Shown here: positions 19,779-29,000 of the stretch, piece after piece
Position numbering within the stretch: the stretch's first letter is position 1
How the letters are laid out: every line of letters begins with the position of its first letter
Virus record (IMG/VR): IMGVR_UViG_3300017728_000008
Span: 1-58,269 of that record
Length of the DNA stretch: 58,269 nucleotides
From: a virus
Reading direction: 5' to 3' (one strand)
Notes under the pieces: model-generated
Database searches by the model: none
Seen by the model: the letters and a program-made list of their open reading frames with translations, nothing else
What the model was told of the DNA's origin: nothing
Made by a program: the position numbers and the translations under genes

Positions 19779-22193
19779 ATGACATCGACAATAACAATTT
19801 TTAGAAACATAAAAGAGACTGATACTCCTTTTCACAGAGGGGTGGAGCATATTATAGAAAGAATAAAGAATGGAGCAAGTAAAGAGTTAGTTAAAAGAAT
19901 AAGATTAGAGCAGAAGAAGGCAGAGAGAAATGAGTTAAAGAAAAAACTTCCCGCTATATGTTTTTCAGGAAAGTTTATAAAAAGAAACGACTCTTCAATT
20001 CAGGAACATTCGGGGTTAATATGTTTAGACTTTGATGGTTACGAAAAGAACAAGGAACTATTACAAGACAAAGAAAACATTACCAAGTCTCCATATACTT
20101 ATTCTGTATTTATCTCACCAAGCGGGAAAGGATTAAAAGTTTTAGTTAAGATACCACAGGACATAGACAATCACGTAAATTATTTTAATAGTTTACAGAA
20201 TCATTTTAATAACGATAAGTTTGATGTGACTTGTAAAAACCTTTCACGTGTATGCTACGAAAGTTATGACCCACTAATTTACCACAACGAAAACTCATCA
20301 GTATGGGATAAAATAGAGGAGAAAGAATACACAGAAAAACATCAATACAGAGACGCACACACTATACCAATCACAGATGAAAACAGAATTGTAGAAATAC
20401 TTTCAGTATGGTGGCAGAAAAAATACCCAATGAATGAAGGACAGAGAAATCACAACTGCTACGTTCTTGCATCTGCGTTCAATGATTTTGGAATAAATAA
20501 ATCTTTAGCAGGTTATATCTTGTCTAACTATCAAACATCTGATTTTAATGAGGCAGAGATTAACAGGACTATAAATAGTGCTTACTCAAACACTCAAAAC
20601 TTTGGGACTAAGTATTATGAAGATGAAGACCGACTGAACAATTTAAAAATAAAACTTAAAAGAGGCACATCAAAAAAAGAAATCCGCTCCCAATTAGCAG
20701 AGACAGATATGGAGAGCGAGGTAATAGATGCCGTTCTCACTCGTATAGATGAAGAAGCACAGGAGACTCAGTTTTGGACTAAGAATGAAAAGGGAACGAT
20801 TAAAATAATCCACGTTCTTTTTAAACAATTTTTAGAAGACAACGGCTTTTACAAATACTGCCCGGAAGGAGGAAAGAATTATGTCTTTGTAAAAGTAACT
20901 AACAACTTGATAGACCACACGGATGAGAAATCTATTAAAGATTTTATTTTAAATTATCTTCTTGAATTAGACGACTTAAGTATTTACAATTACTTTGCCG
21001 ACCAAACAAGATTTTTTAGAGAAGAATTTTTGACCCTATTATCTACCATCGACATATACTTTATTGAAGACAATAAAGACACATCTTACTTATACTTTAG
21101 AAACTGTGCAGTCAAGGTAACTAAAAAGGAAATAACAATAATAGACTACATTGATTTAGGTGGGTATGTGTGGAAAGACCACGTTATAAATAGAAATTTT
21201 ACCACTTGCAATGATGACACAGACTACAAAGTATTTATCTTTAACATATGTAAAGGCGAGGAAGACCGAAAACTTTCTATGGAAAGTACAATCGGTTTTA
21301 TGATGCATGGTCATAAAAATTTATCTTACTGCCCGGCAGTAATTTTAAATGATGAAGTTATATCCGACAATCCTGAAGGAGGTACAGGCAAGGGAATATT
21401 TATGAATGCATTGAGCCAAATGAAAAAAGTGGTCACCATTGATGGTAAGGCATTTGCTTTTGAAAGAAGTTTTGCTTATCAACTTGTTTCTGCCGACACG
21501 CAGATACTTGTATTTGATGATGTAAAAAAACATTTTGATTTTGAAAGACTATTTAGTGTTGTAACAGAAGGTATGACGCTCGAAAAGAAAAACAAAGATG
21601 CAATTAAAATACCCTTTAGCAAATCACCTAAGATAGCCATCACTACTAATTATGCAATAAAAGGAAGTGGTAATTCTTTTGCGAGGAGAAAATGGGAACT
21701 TGAACTACACCAACACTACAACAAAAACAATACACCTTTAGACGAGTTTAATAAATTATTCTTTGGAGATTGGAATGATGATGAGTGGTGTGCGTTTGAC
21801 AACTATATGATTAACTGCCTACAAGGATATCTCAACACAGGATTAGTACAAAGTAAATTTGTTAATCTTAAAAAGAGGCAACTATCTGCAGAAACTTGTC
21901 ACGACTTTATTGAATGGTGTGGTCTCTTAAATGGAAGTGAGGCTAACTTAAACCTTAGAGTAGATACTAAAATTAATCTACAATCTTGCTACATAGATTT
22001 CATAGAACATTATCCGGATTACGGACCGAAGGCTAAGTTAACTATAAGCAGAATAAGGTTTAACAAATGGATGGTAGCTTTTGCTATATTTAAAACAGGA
22101 GTATCACCCGAGCAGGGTAGAGACTCTGCGGGAAAATGGATGAGGATGTTAAGGAACGATGAGATTAACCCACAAGCAAGATTAAATGTCTGA
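19779..22193 (+). CDS. Primase-helicase (VirE-N/BT4734-like plus D5-type ATPase)
   Basis: 804 residues. N-terminal 200: FRNIKETDTPFHRGVEHIIE, PAICFSGKF, HSGLICLDFDGYEKNKE and VFISPSGKGLKVLVKIPQD, the BT4734/VirE-N type seen in Bacteroidota mobile elements, which resembles primase-polymerase cores. Middle: a PriCT-like helical part (GQRNHNCYVLASAFNDFGIN). C-terminal: an SF3-like ATPase with Walker A DNPEGGTGKGIFMNA (about 530) and Walker B QILVFDDVKKHFDFE (about 576), then AITTNYAIKGSGNSFARR. Acts as the phage replicative primase-helicase. Starts a separate unit after the terminator and AT-rich region. Confidence 0.85.
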   Translation: MTSTITIFRNIKETDTPFHRGVEHIIERIKNGASKELVKRIRLEQKKAERNELKKKLPAICFSGKFIKRNDSSIQEHSGLICLDFDGYEKNKELLQDKENITKSPYTYSVFISPSGKGLKVLVKIPQDIDNHVNYFNSLQNHFNNDKFDVTCKNLSRVCYESYDPLIYHNENSSVWDKIEEKEYTEKHQYRDAHTIPITDENRIVEILSVWWQKKYPMNEGQRNHNCYVLASAFNDFGINKSLAGYILSNYQTSDFNEAEINRTINSAYSNTQNFGTKYYEDEDRLNNLKIKLKRGTSKKEIRSQLAETDMESEVIDAVLTRIDEEAQETQFWTKNEKGTIKIIHVLFKQFLEDNGFYKYCPEGGKNYVFVKVTNNLIDHTDEKSIKDFILNYLLELDDLSIYNYFADQTRFFREEFLTLLSTIDIYFIEDNKDTSYLYFRNCAVKVTKKEITIIDYIDLGGYVWKDHVINRNFTTCNDDTDYKVFIFNICKGEEDRKLSMESTIGFMMHGHKNLSYCPAVILNDEVISDNPEGGTGKGIFMNALSQMKKVVTIDGKAFAFERSFAYQLVSADTQILVFDDVKKHFDFERLFSVVTEGMTLEKKNKDAIKIPFSKSPKIAITTNYAIKGSGNSFARRKWELELHQHYNKNNTPLDEFNKLFFGDWNDDEWCAFDNYMINCLQGYLNTGLVQSKFVNLKKRQLSAETCHDFIEWCGLLNGSEANLNLRVDTKINLQSCYIDFIEHYPDYGPKAKLTISRIRFNKWMVAFAIFKTGVSPEQGRDSAGKWMRMLRNDEINPQARLNV

Positions 22194-22428
22194 CTTAAAC
22201 CGAGCAATGATTAACACATTAAATGTCTTCAACGGTCATACGACTGTTGAGGCATTAATTATTGCAGAGGAAGGTTGGTTCGTTTATAATCCCGAAAAAA
22301 AAGTTACTTTAAAAACTCTTGAAAGTATGTTGCAATATTTTCAGGATGTTGAGGATTACAAAAGATGCGAACAAGTATTAAAACTTATACAAGATGGTAA
22401 AATTATTGGAAAAGACTTCAGGCTATAA
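22186..22428 (+). CDS. Hypothetical protein, 80 aa
   Basis: MSDLNRAMINTLNVFNGHTT, VEALIIAEEGWFVYNPEKKV, helical with an acidic/basic pattern. Overlaps the primase-helicase gene by 8 nt, so it may be translated with it and act as a helicase accessory. Not recognised. Confidence 0.7.
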   Translation: MSDLNRAMINTLNVFNGHTTVEALIIAEEGWFVYNPEKKVTLKTLESMLQYFQDVEDYKRCEQVLKLIQDGKIIGKDFRL

Positions 22429-22639
22429 TGATTGCGAGTATCTTAAACAACTTGACGTACTTAAAAATGTAATGTTCAGAACTCAATCTATTAAAACAGG
22501 CAGGGGGAAAAAAGCTAAGTACCACGAGGAATACATATATAATTCAGAAGGAGACAATGAAGTAAGAGAAACAATTTTAAATTCAATCAAACACTACAAA
22601 GAACAATGTTTAAATTCCGAGAATACCAAACAGATATAA
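22394..22639 (+). CDS. Hypothetical protein, 81 aa
   Basis: MVKLLEKTSGYNDCEYLKQL, then VMFRTQSIKTGRGKKAKYHE. Overlaps the previous gene by 35 nt and the helicase gene by 34 nt; the start is uncertain, and a shorter form from the ATG near 22471 is possible. Not recognised. Confidence 0.62.
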   Translation: MVKLLEKTSGYNDCEYLKQLDVLKNVMFRTQSIKTGRGKKAKYHEEYIYNSEGDNEVRETILNSIKHYKEQCLNSENTKQI

Positions 22640-23850
22640 TTGACCAAGCGACAAAAATTTGTAACACACACAGATTTGTTTACCTCACAATGGAGGTAAG
22701 AACAGGAAAGACCTTAACAAGTTTAGGCATAGCAGATAAACTAAAGTGTTCCAATGTTTTGTTTGTAACCAAAAAGAAAGCCATTAGTTCTATTGACTTT
22801 GATTATAAATTACTTAACCCCTCTTTTAAAATTACAATTATTAACTATGAATCTTTGCACAAGGTAGATAGCAAACCAAGTAATAGATTTGATTTTATTG
22901 TGGTTGATGAAGCACATTCTCTTGGTGCATTTCCCAAACCAAGCAAAAGAGCAAAAGATATTAAAACCTTTATTCAAAAAAATAACAATCCCTTTGTTTG
23001 TTTGATGTCGGGAACACCAACACCTGAAAGTTACAGTCAAATGTTTCATCAGGTGTATGGTATTCCTACTAACCCTTTTAAAAAATTTGTTAGCTTCTAT
23101 AAATTTGCACGTCAGTATGTTAATGTTACTCAACGTGTTATAAATTCAATGTACATCAACGACTACTCCAAAGGATTGATTTCTATTTTAGATGAAATGA
23201 AACCTTACACTATTAGCTTTACACAGAAAGAAGCGGGATTCATAAATACCATAGACGAAGAAATAATTATAGTAGAGATGAAGCCAACAACTTATAATGT
23301 TGCTAATAAACTTTCTAAAGACAAAGTAGTAGAAGGCGAGACGCATCTTGTTATGGCGGACACTCCTGCTAAGATGATGCAAAAGCTACACCAAATATAT
23401 TCAGGAACTATTATTTCCGAAAGCGGTACTGCTATTACAATAGATGATTCAAAAGCTACTTACATAAAACAAAAATTTAAAAACAAAAAGATAGCTATCT
23501 TTTATAAATTTAAACAAGAATATAAACTATTAAAAAGTGTCTTTGAAGACACCGTTTGTAACACCATCGAAGAGTTCAGTAACACAGACAAAAGTATTGC
23601 ATTACAAATTGTAAGCGGTCGGGAAGGAATAAGTTTAAAAGAAGCCGAGGCTATTGTTTATTTTAACATAGATTTTTCTGCCACTTCATATTGGCAAAGC
23701 CGTGATAGAATGACAACTAAAGACCGAAGGCATAGCAAGGTTTATTGGGTCTTTGCGAAGAAAGGTATCGAAAAAGAAATATATAAAACCGTCATTAGAA
23801 AAAAGGATTATACGGTAAGACACTTCAAAAGAGATTTATTAACTTTGTAA
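22606..23850 (+). CDS. SF2 DNA helicase (DEAD/SNF2-like)
   Basis: 414 residues. MFKFREYQTDIIDQATKIC (Q-motif-like), Walker A variant TMEVRTGKTLTSLG, motif II FDFIVVDEAHSLG, motif III CLMSGTPTPESY, and a second RecA lobe with IVSGREGISLKEAEAIVYFN and YWQSRDRMTTKDRRHSKVYW (motifs V-VI). The complete motif set supports an active ATPase translocase for phage replication, recombination or repair. The palindrome at 23537-23552 encodes S-V-F-E-D-T between the lobes. Confidence 0.88.
   Translation: MFKFREYQTDIIDQATKICNTHRFVYLTMEVRTGKTLTSLGIADKLKCSNVLFVTKKKAISSIDFDYKLLNPSFKITIINYESLHKVDSKPSNRFDFIVVDEAHSLGAFPKPSKRAKDIKTFIQKNNNPFVCLMSGTPTPESYSQMFHQVYGIPTNPFKKFVSFYKFARQYVNVTQRVINSMYINDYSKGLISILDEMKPYTISFTQKEAGFINTIDEEIIIVEMKPTTYNVANKLSKDKVVEGETHLVMADTPAKMMQKLHQIYSGTIISESGTAITIDDSKATYIKQKFKNKKIAIFYKFKQEYKLLKSVFEDTVCNTIEEFSNTDKSIALQIVSGREGISLKEAEAIVYFNIDFSATSYWQSRDRMTTKDRRHSKVYWVFAKKGIEKEIYKTVIRKKDYTVRHFKRDLLTL
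23537..23552. repeat. Dispersed palindrome, copy 8 (in helicase CDS, codon phase 2)
   Basis: GTGTCTTTGAAGACAC, read as S-V-F-E-D-T in the C-terminal lobe of the SF2 helicase, outside its conserved motifs. Confidence 0.85.
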
Positions 23851-23851
23851 A

Positions 23852-24067
23852 ATGAGGTTTCTAAAGTTCTTGCTTGTTTGGATAAGTCAAAATTTAGCTA
23901 TACCTTTTTGGATTGTGGGACATATACATTTGTCTGTACATAGTTTTCACGACCTCTACGAGTTGCTCTGTTCTGTAGGAATGAATTTAATTGTAGCCGT
24001 AGGATTTATAATCGACTACAATAATGACGGAACAAGAGATACAAAAGAAAAGAATAATACAACTTGA
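23852..24067 (+). CDS. Small membrane protein, 71 aa
   Basis: Two hydrophobic spans (about 4-24, FLKFLLVWISQNLAIPFWIV, and 37-53, LLCSVGMNLIVAVGFIIDY) with His-rich sequence between, and a charged C-terminus. Overlaps the VRR-NUC gene by 44 nt. Function unknown; membrane location inferred from hydrophobicity. Confidence 0.65.
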   Translation: MRFLKFLLVWISQNLAIPFWIVGHIHLSVHSFHDLYELLCSVGMNLIVAVGFIIDYNNDGTRDTKEKNNTT

Positions 24068-24263
24068 AAGTGAAGGTTATTATGTGATAAAACTCATCAA
24101 CACAAACAAGAATGGTATCCCTGATTTGATTGCGATACCTCCTAACTCTAATGTTTTGTTTAGTGAGATTAAAAAACCCAACGGAAAAGTTTCTAAGCTA
24201 CAAGAGTTTAGATTAAAAGAATTAAAAAACCATGGGTGTAAAACAGAGATTTTTAGAGGCTGA
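24024..24263 (+). CDS. VRR-NUC domain nuclease, 79 aa
   Basis: Stand-alone VRR-NUC: EQEIQKKRIIQLESEGYYVI (E at the start helix), KLINTNKNGIPDLIAIPPNS (the GIPDL catalytic Asp), VLFSEIKKPNGKVSKLQEFR (ExK, then the S-x-LQ helix). PDDEXK-fold nucleases of this type occur in many phages and process branched or Holliday-type DNA. Full-length for the family. Confidence 0.9.
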   Translation: MTEQEIQKKRIIQLESEGYYVIKLINTNKNGIPDLIAIPPNSNVLFSEIKKPNGKVSKLQEFRLKELKNHGCKTEIFRG

Positions 24264-24600
24264 CCTTTACTATGAAGTAGATGATTTTTTTGTAAGTAAA
24301 CTAAAAGATTTTCCAAGAAACGTAGGAATAGATATAGCCTCACAGGTAAATGTGTCGTACGAAGACCTACCCACAAGGTCCGGATGGACCCAAACAATAG
24401 GTGGGGTGTGTAACGAAACAAACCCTGCTCTGTTTTTTGAAGTAGAGTATTTGAATCAAGACGAGGAGCCTCCTTTGTTCCTTGATGTAAACCCAATTGA
24501 CTCGGATGATTATCTTGATTACATCCTTGAAAAAAATATATTAAAATCAAAATCAAATGCAAAAAGCCAAACAACTACAAACAAAAGAAGTTTTAGCTAA
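24232..24600 (+). CDS. Hypothetical protein, 122 aa
   Basis: MGVKQRFLEADLYYEVDDFF, VNVSYEDLPTRSGWTQTIGG, then an acidic stretch (NPIDSDDYLDYILEKN) and a Ser/Lys/Asn-rich end. No motif recognised. Overlaps both neighbours (32 and 44 nt), so translation is probably coupled. Confidence 0.68.
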   Translation: MGVKQRFLEADLYYEVDDFFVSKLKDFPRNVGIDIASQVNVSYEDLPTRSGWTQTIGGVCNETNPALFFEVEYLNQDEEPPLFLDVNPIDSDDYLDYILEKNILKSKSNAKSQTTTNKRSFS

Positions 24601-25078
24601 CATAATAAACCAAACCTTTGACATCAGCATTTCTTCACAATCAAGAAAAAGAGAGCATGTTCAAGGGAGAATGATATATTATAAAATACTTAGAGACTTG
24701 GGGTACGGACTATCATACATTGCAAAAAGCATTGATAAAAACCACGCAACTGTTATACACGGACTAAAACAATTTCAAGATTTATGGGAGGTGGAACCTG
24801 AAGTTAGGTTTGAATACAACTTAATTAGAGACTTGTTCTTTAACCTTGATGTACAGAACACAGAAGATGTATTAAAAAAATCTGCAATCTTTAAACACCT
24901 AAAGTCTTTGGAAAATCAAAATAAAAGTTTAACTTTGGAAGTACAAGCGTTGAAGAATAGTCTAAAAAAAGTACATAGATACAATGATTTAATAGACCTT
25001 CTAAACCAACGCACCTTAAGCAAAGAACAATTAGACAGGACAAGAATTAGATTAAATGCATTTTTAAATGGTCTATAA
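24557..25078 (+). CDS. Second DnaA domain IV-like protein with coiled coil
   Basis: 173 residues. SSQSRKREHVQGRMIYYKIL, then YGLSYIAKSIDKNHATVIHG: the KNHATVIHG helix-turn-helix segment matches DnaA domain IV (DHSTVxHA). After about residue 95 comes a coiled coil (KHLKSLENQNKSLTLEVQAL), absent from the shorter paralogue at 17151, probably for oligomerisation. There is no ATPase domain. Candidate origin-binding protein or regulator at the end of the early region. Confidence 0.78.
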   Translation: MQKAKQLQTKEVLANIINQTFDISISSQSRKREHVQGRMIYYKILRDLGYGLSYIAKSIDKNHATVIHGLKQFQDLWEVEPEVRFEYNLIRDLFFNLDVQNTEDVLKKSAIFKHLKSLENQNKSLTLEVQALKNSLKKVHRYNDLIDLLNQRTLSKEQLDRTRIRLNAFLNGL

Positions 25079-25096
25079 AAAACATATAATAAATTA

Positions 25097-25288
25097 ATGG
25101 TTGGTTTTTCATCCATAGACGCAGAGCGAATAAAGCACGTCAACTATCTAATGGATGGATTAAATAACCGACTCACAGAACTATATGAAGAACTTGCAGA
25201 TAGAGAGACAGACCAAGCAAAAAAAGTTGTAAAAATATTAATTGAGGAGCTGAAGACCCTTCACGATTCGATGGAGGATGCGCTCTAA
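25097..25288 (+). CDS. Small helical protein, 63 aa
   Basis: MVGFSSIDAERIKHVNYLMD, heptad-like helix with RLTELYEELADRETDQAKKV. Likely a small coiled-coil oligomer. Overlaps the HNH gene by 11 nt. Not recognised. Confidence 0.65.
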   Translation: MVGFSSIDAERIKHVNYLMDGLNNRLTELYEELADRETDQAKKVVKILIEELKTLHDSMEDAL

Positions 25289-25664
25289 GAAATGTAGTGT
25301 TTGCCAAACCATCTATCCTATAAGTGAATATTATTTCACCGGCAGATATACGAAAGCAGGTAAAAACATTCGAAGAGCTAAATGCAAAAAGTGTGTAAAG
25401 AAAGTAAAATCAGATAGACGTAACAACATACGAGCGTGGCTTAAACAATATAAAAGAAACGGATGTTGTGCGATATGTGGATACTCAAAAGAAACACATG
25501 CAAATTTTAAATATCAAGCATTAGAGTTTCATCATCCCCAAAACAATAAAGCCTTTGCCGTAGGAGAAGCGGCTTCAAGAGGAATGGCAATAGGAAAAAT
25601 TAAAAAAGAAATTGACAAATGTGTTATATTGTGCTCACGTTGTCACACCGAAATACATCATTAA
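25278..25664 (+). CDS. HNH endonuclease-type protein, 128 aa
   Basis: N-terminal zinc ribbon CSVCQTIYPISEYYF...CKKCVKK (two CxxC), then a second pair CCAICGYSKETH, the LEFHHPQNNKAF core His, and CVILCSRCHTEIHH. The CxxC...EFHH...CxxCHxxxH order is that of HNH nucleases. Free-standing HNH enzymes in phages act as homing or packaging-linked nucleases; position among other nuclease genes fits a DNA-processing role. Confidence 0.85.
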   Translation: MRSKKCSVCQTIYPISEYYFTGRYTKAGKNIRRAKCKKCVKKVKSDRRNNIRAWLKQYKRNGCCAICGYSKETHANFKYQALEFHHPQNNKAFAVGEAASRGMAIGKIKKEIDKCVILCSRCHTEIHH

Positions 25665-26075
25665 ATGAGATTCGAATCTAATAAAGATTTAAAAAGAGAA
25701 AAGAAAGCAATAGAAAAGTTTGTAAGCAAGTTCAAAGGCACCTATAAGAAACTTGGAGAAAACGATGTGGACTACAGGGTCTTTGATGGAAATGGAAAAC
25801 TAATAGCTTACGTTGAGGTAAAGGGAAGATACCGTACAATTAATGATGCATACCCGCTGCCGGTGGCAGCAAGAAAAGTTGTAAAGCTCTGCGATAAAAG
25901 ACTGAACCCTGTAATGATTTGGGCATGTGAAGACGGCATCATATACGGACTTCCATCTGAAATTAAGGGTGAAGTACGATGGGGAGGCAGAAAGCCACGA
26001 GAGGGTGCTTATAATGACGAAGAGCTTATGATATACTATCCCAAACAAAAAGCATTCAGGTATTTTAAATATTAG
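25665..26075 (+). CDS. PDDEXK-like nuclease, 136 aa
   Basis: KREKKAIEKFVSKFKGTYKK, then NDVDYRVFDGNGKLIAYVEV and KGR give the D...(9-13)...ExK catalytic pattern of restriction-like nucleases, followed by PVAARKVVKLCDKRLNPVMI. Last early gene; its stop overlaps the end of the convergent 3187-residue gene by 4 nt. No terminator is seen between the two operons. Substrate unknown. Confidence 0.72.
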   Translation: MRFESNKDLKREKKAIEKFVSKFKGTYKKLGENDVDYRVFDGNGKLIAYVEVKGRYRTINDAYPLPVAARKVVKLCDKRLNPVMIWACEDGIIYGLPSEIKGEVRWGGRKPREGAYNDEELMIYYPKQKAFRYFKY

Positions 26076-29000
26076 TCAATAGGGTATAGCTTACCACCGA
26101 TTTCTTTGTAACCCATATCTTTTAGCATTTGTTTACGCATCTCATTTCGTTCTTTTCTAAGCCTATCTCTTTCTCCATACTTTAGCTCATACATTTCAGG
26201 GTCATACCTTTTTAAATCCTGCTTAGTTCTAATACCACCTTGAGGAATTACACCCTCATATTCTCCTTTTTTCTGAGGACGATAAGACGGAGTAACACCT
26301 AAAAAGTCATATACATTATCGTAAAACTCTTCTTGATTTGTCCCTTCAAAGATTCCTGTTTTTAATGAATTATAAAAGCCTATGAATGGGTCTACCTGAG
26401 CACCTAAACCTAATTCTATGACAGGTACTATATTCTTCATAAACCAATTGTCAGGGTATTTTTTTGCGTTTCTATTCATTTTACTAATTGCAGAACGGAA
26501 AGGATTGGTTACGTCATCTACAGGTCTTCTTATTCCTCTTGACTTATTTATTAATCCCTCAACCTCTGAACCGATATAAGGAAGTTGATATAGTAAATTT
26601 AAACCTAACATTGCATCTTTTATCTTTCTATAAAAAGCATCTCTATCCTCATCATCTCCTCGTGTTAGTAGTGCAAGATTAGATACTCCTACAAACAATG
26701 CGTTGGCTACTGCAAAGTTTAAATAGAATCCTCTTATGTCTTCCTTGTTAGGCATTTTGCCTTCCTTAAATGAACGAGAAATGTTTGTAGCTTTTTGCAT
26801 TACTTTATTTATTTGTAAAAATAATGTACTGCCGAACATAGTAAAACCTCTTGACGCAAAATCACCTCTTAACTGCAAAGGTATTTTTTCAGTAGCTCTT
26901 CGTGTTTGCTGAGTAGAATTGTAATCATTAAATGCTTCCAATGCTGCAGCTTCGCTCATGCCGTTTGCAATATTACGTTTGTAATTAGCGTAATAACCCA
27001 TAACCCCCATTATATCTCCTATTATGGTTGGACGAGCAGACAGTCTTTTAAATTTATCAACAAACCTTTTAAATAATCCTGTTCCTTTTCCGGCTTGTTT
27101 AAATGTCTGTGAACCGGACTCAAGACCATACACATCACCTTCCAAACCTTCAATCATACGTTGGTCAAATTGTGCGGACATCTTTCTTGCCTTAGCTATT
27201 GCACCTTCTTTACCAATTAAATCCGGAGCCATTTCAAACAACACACCTACAGTATCTACTGCAAACATAGCCATATCAATAGCTGATTGGATAGGTCTTG
27301 GTAAATTAGAATTTTTAGTGTATTCATATTGTTCAAACGCATTAATAAAAGAAGTTGCTTGTTTAGGAATCTGTACTAATTTAAAAGATAAAGCAAACCC
27401 TGTAAATAATCTTTGTATTTTTTCTAAAAACCCTGCACCTATTCCATCTGATGCTGCAGCAGACTGAGGGGCAATACTTGCGTTCACTAAAGTTTTCATT
27501 AGTTTTTTTACACCCGCTACTTCTATTAAAGTATTTACTGCCGGGATATTAAAGAAGCTATTTAGTTGTTGTACCCCTACTGCCATGGCTTTATATTTTT
27601 CCATTGTCTCAATATGGTTTAACATTACCTCTGAAAATGCCCCCTCTTTAAGGTTTATATCACTTGTTTCATCTACTCTTTCTTTAAAAGCAGGTGCAGT
27701 CTCTGCAGAAAAAATACCATTAAAGTCTCCGTCTTCTAAAAGTTTAGCATCTACTTTTTGAGCTACGGTTTTAGTAGGGAAGTAGTTCTCTACAAAGCCT
27801 AAGTTGACCCCATTAACTTGTTTATACACTGCGTTGGTTTCATTGAAATACTCTGTGCTAAAATAATTAACTATCTTGTCTGCAAACTGAGTAAGCTGAG
27901 GACCTAACTCTGTCTCTATGTCTGCTAATACTTCTGAGGTTATTCCTTGTTTTTCAAGTTTAGCTCTCTGTATAGGATTCTTGCTTAAAGCATATAATCT
28001 TAATAGTTGGTTAGCACTAAATTTAGATTTATATTTTCTACCTGTTTTTGAAGTAATTAAATCTAATGTAATTGTATTCGGACTACCTAATTTATTTACT
28101 CCGAGAGCTCTGTTAATTGCAACCTCAACATCTTCAAATGATTCAAACCCAACTTCTCGTGCAAAGTCATCAATTTTATAACGCATCTTACGTTTGTTTT
28201 GTAAGACCACCTCTTCCATTCTATTTAGTTTTCGATAAACATTATCAGTAAATAAAGTTATTTTTTTTGCCTTATTATCTAAAAAGTTAGTTATGGTTCC
28301 TAAATGAGAAAGCATATTTTTAAAATTGGTTAACAAACCCGGACTCTTACCATCCTTTGTAGACCTGCCAAATATACTATTGACAACCGCATTGGTTATT
28401 TTTTTTCTTAAACCTCCAATAGAATTATCACCTTCTATTGCATCCCTGTCTTCATTAAGTTCGTTTTCATTTTTTAAAGAACCATCTTCATTGAATAATT
28501 CAGGATTAGTTTCCTTTATCTGCTCAGTAGCTTGTTGTCTTTTAGCTTCTGCATCAGCAGCTTTTTGCAATCTTCTATTATTAAATCTTAATATAGATTC
28601 TTTTTTCTGTTGTTTTACATCTTCAAGCAACGCTTGAGCTACCTCTAAAGAAGATTCTTGTAAATCTCCAAATTGGTCATAAGCTAACTGTAATTGTAAC
28701 AAACTTTCTTCCCTTAAAGTAAGTTCTTCATTATTTAAAACTTTTTGCGAAGACTCGTTAATTGTAACCCTGTTACTATCAAGTTTGTTCTGAATGTCTT
28801 TTAAGGCTTGTTGTCTTAGTTCCGGATTAGTAATAGAAACTGCATCTAATACTTCTTTGATATTAGCAAATGTAACTTGACCAATAGCATCAATACCTTT
28901 TGCTCTTGGCTTCCCTGATTGTTTTCTTGGACTTGCCTTAGCTTTAACTATTTTATAGATATCTTTAATTACATCTCTCTTTATTTTAGCACGTTGCTGC

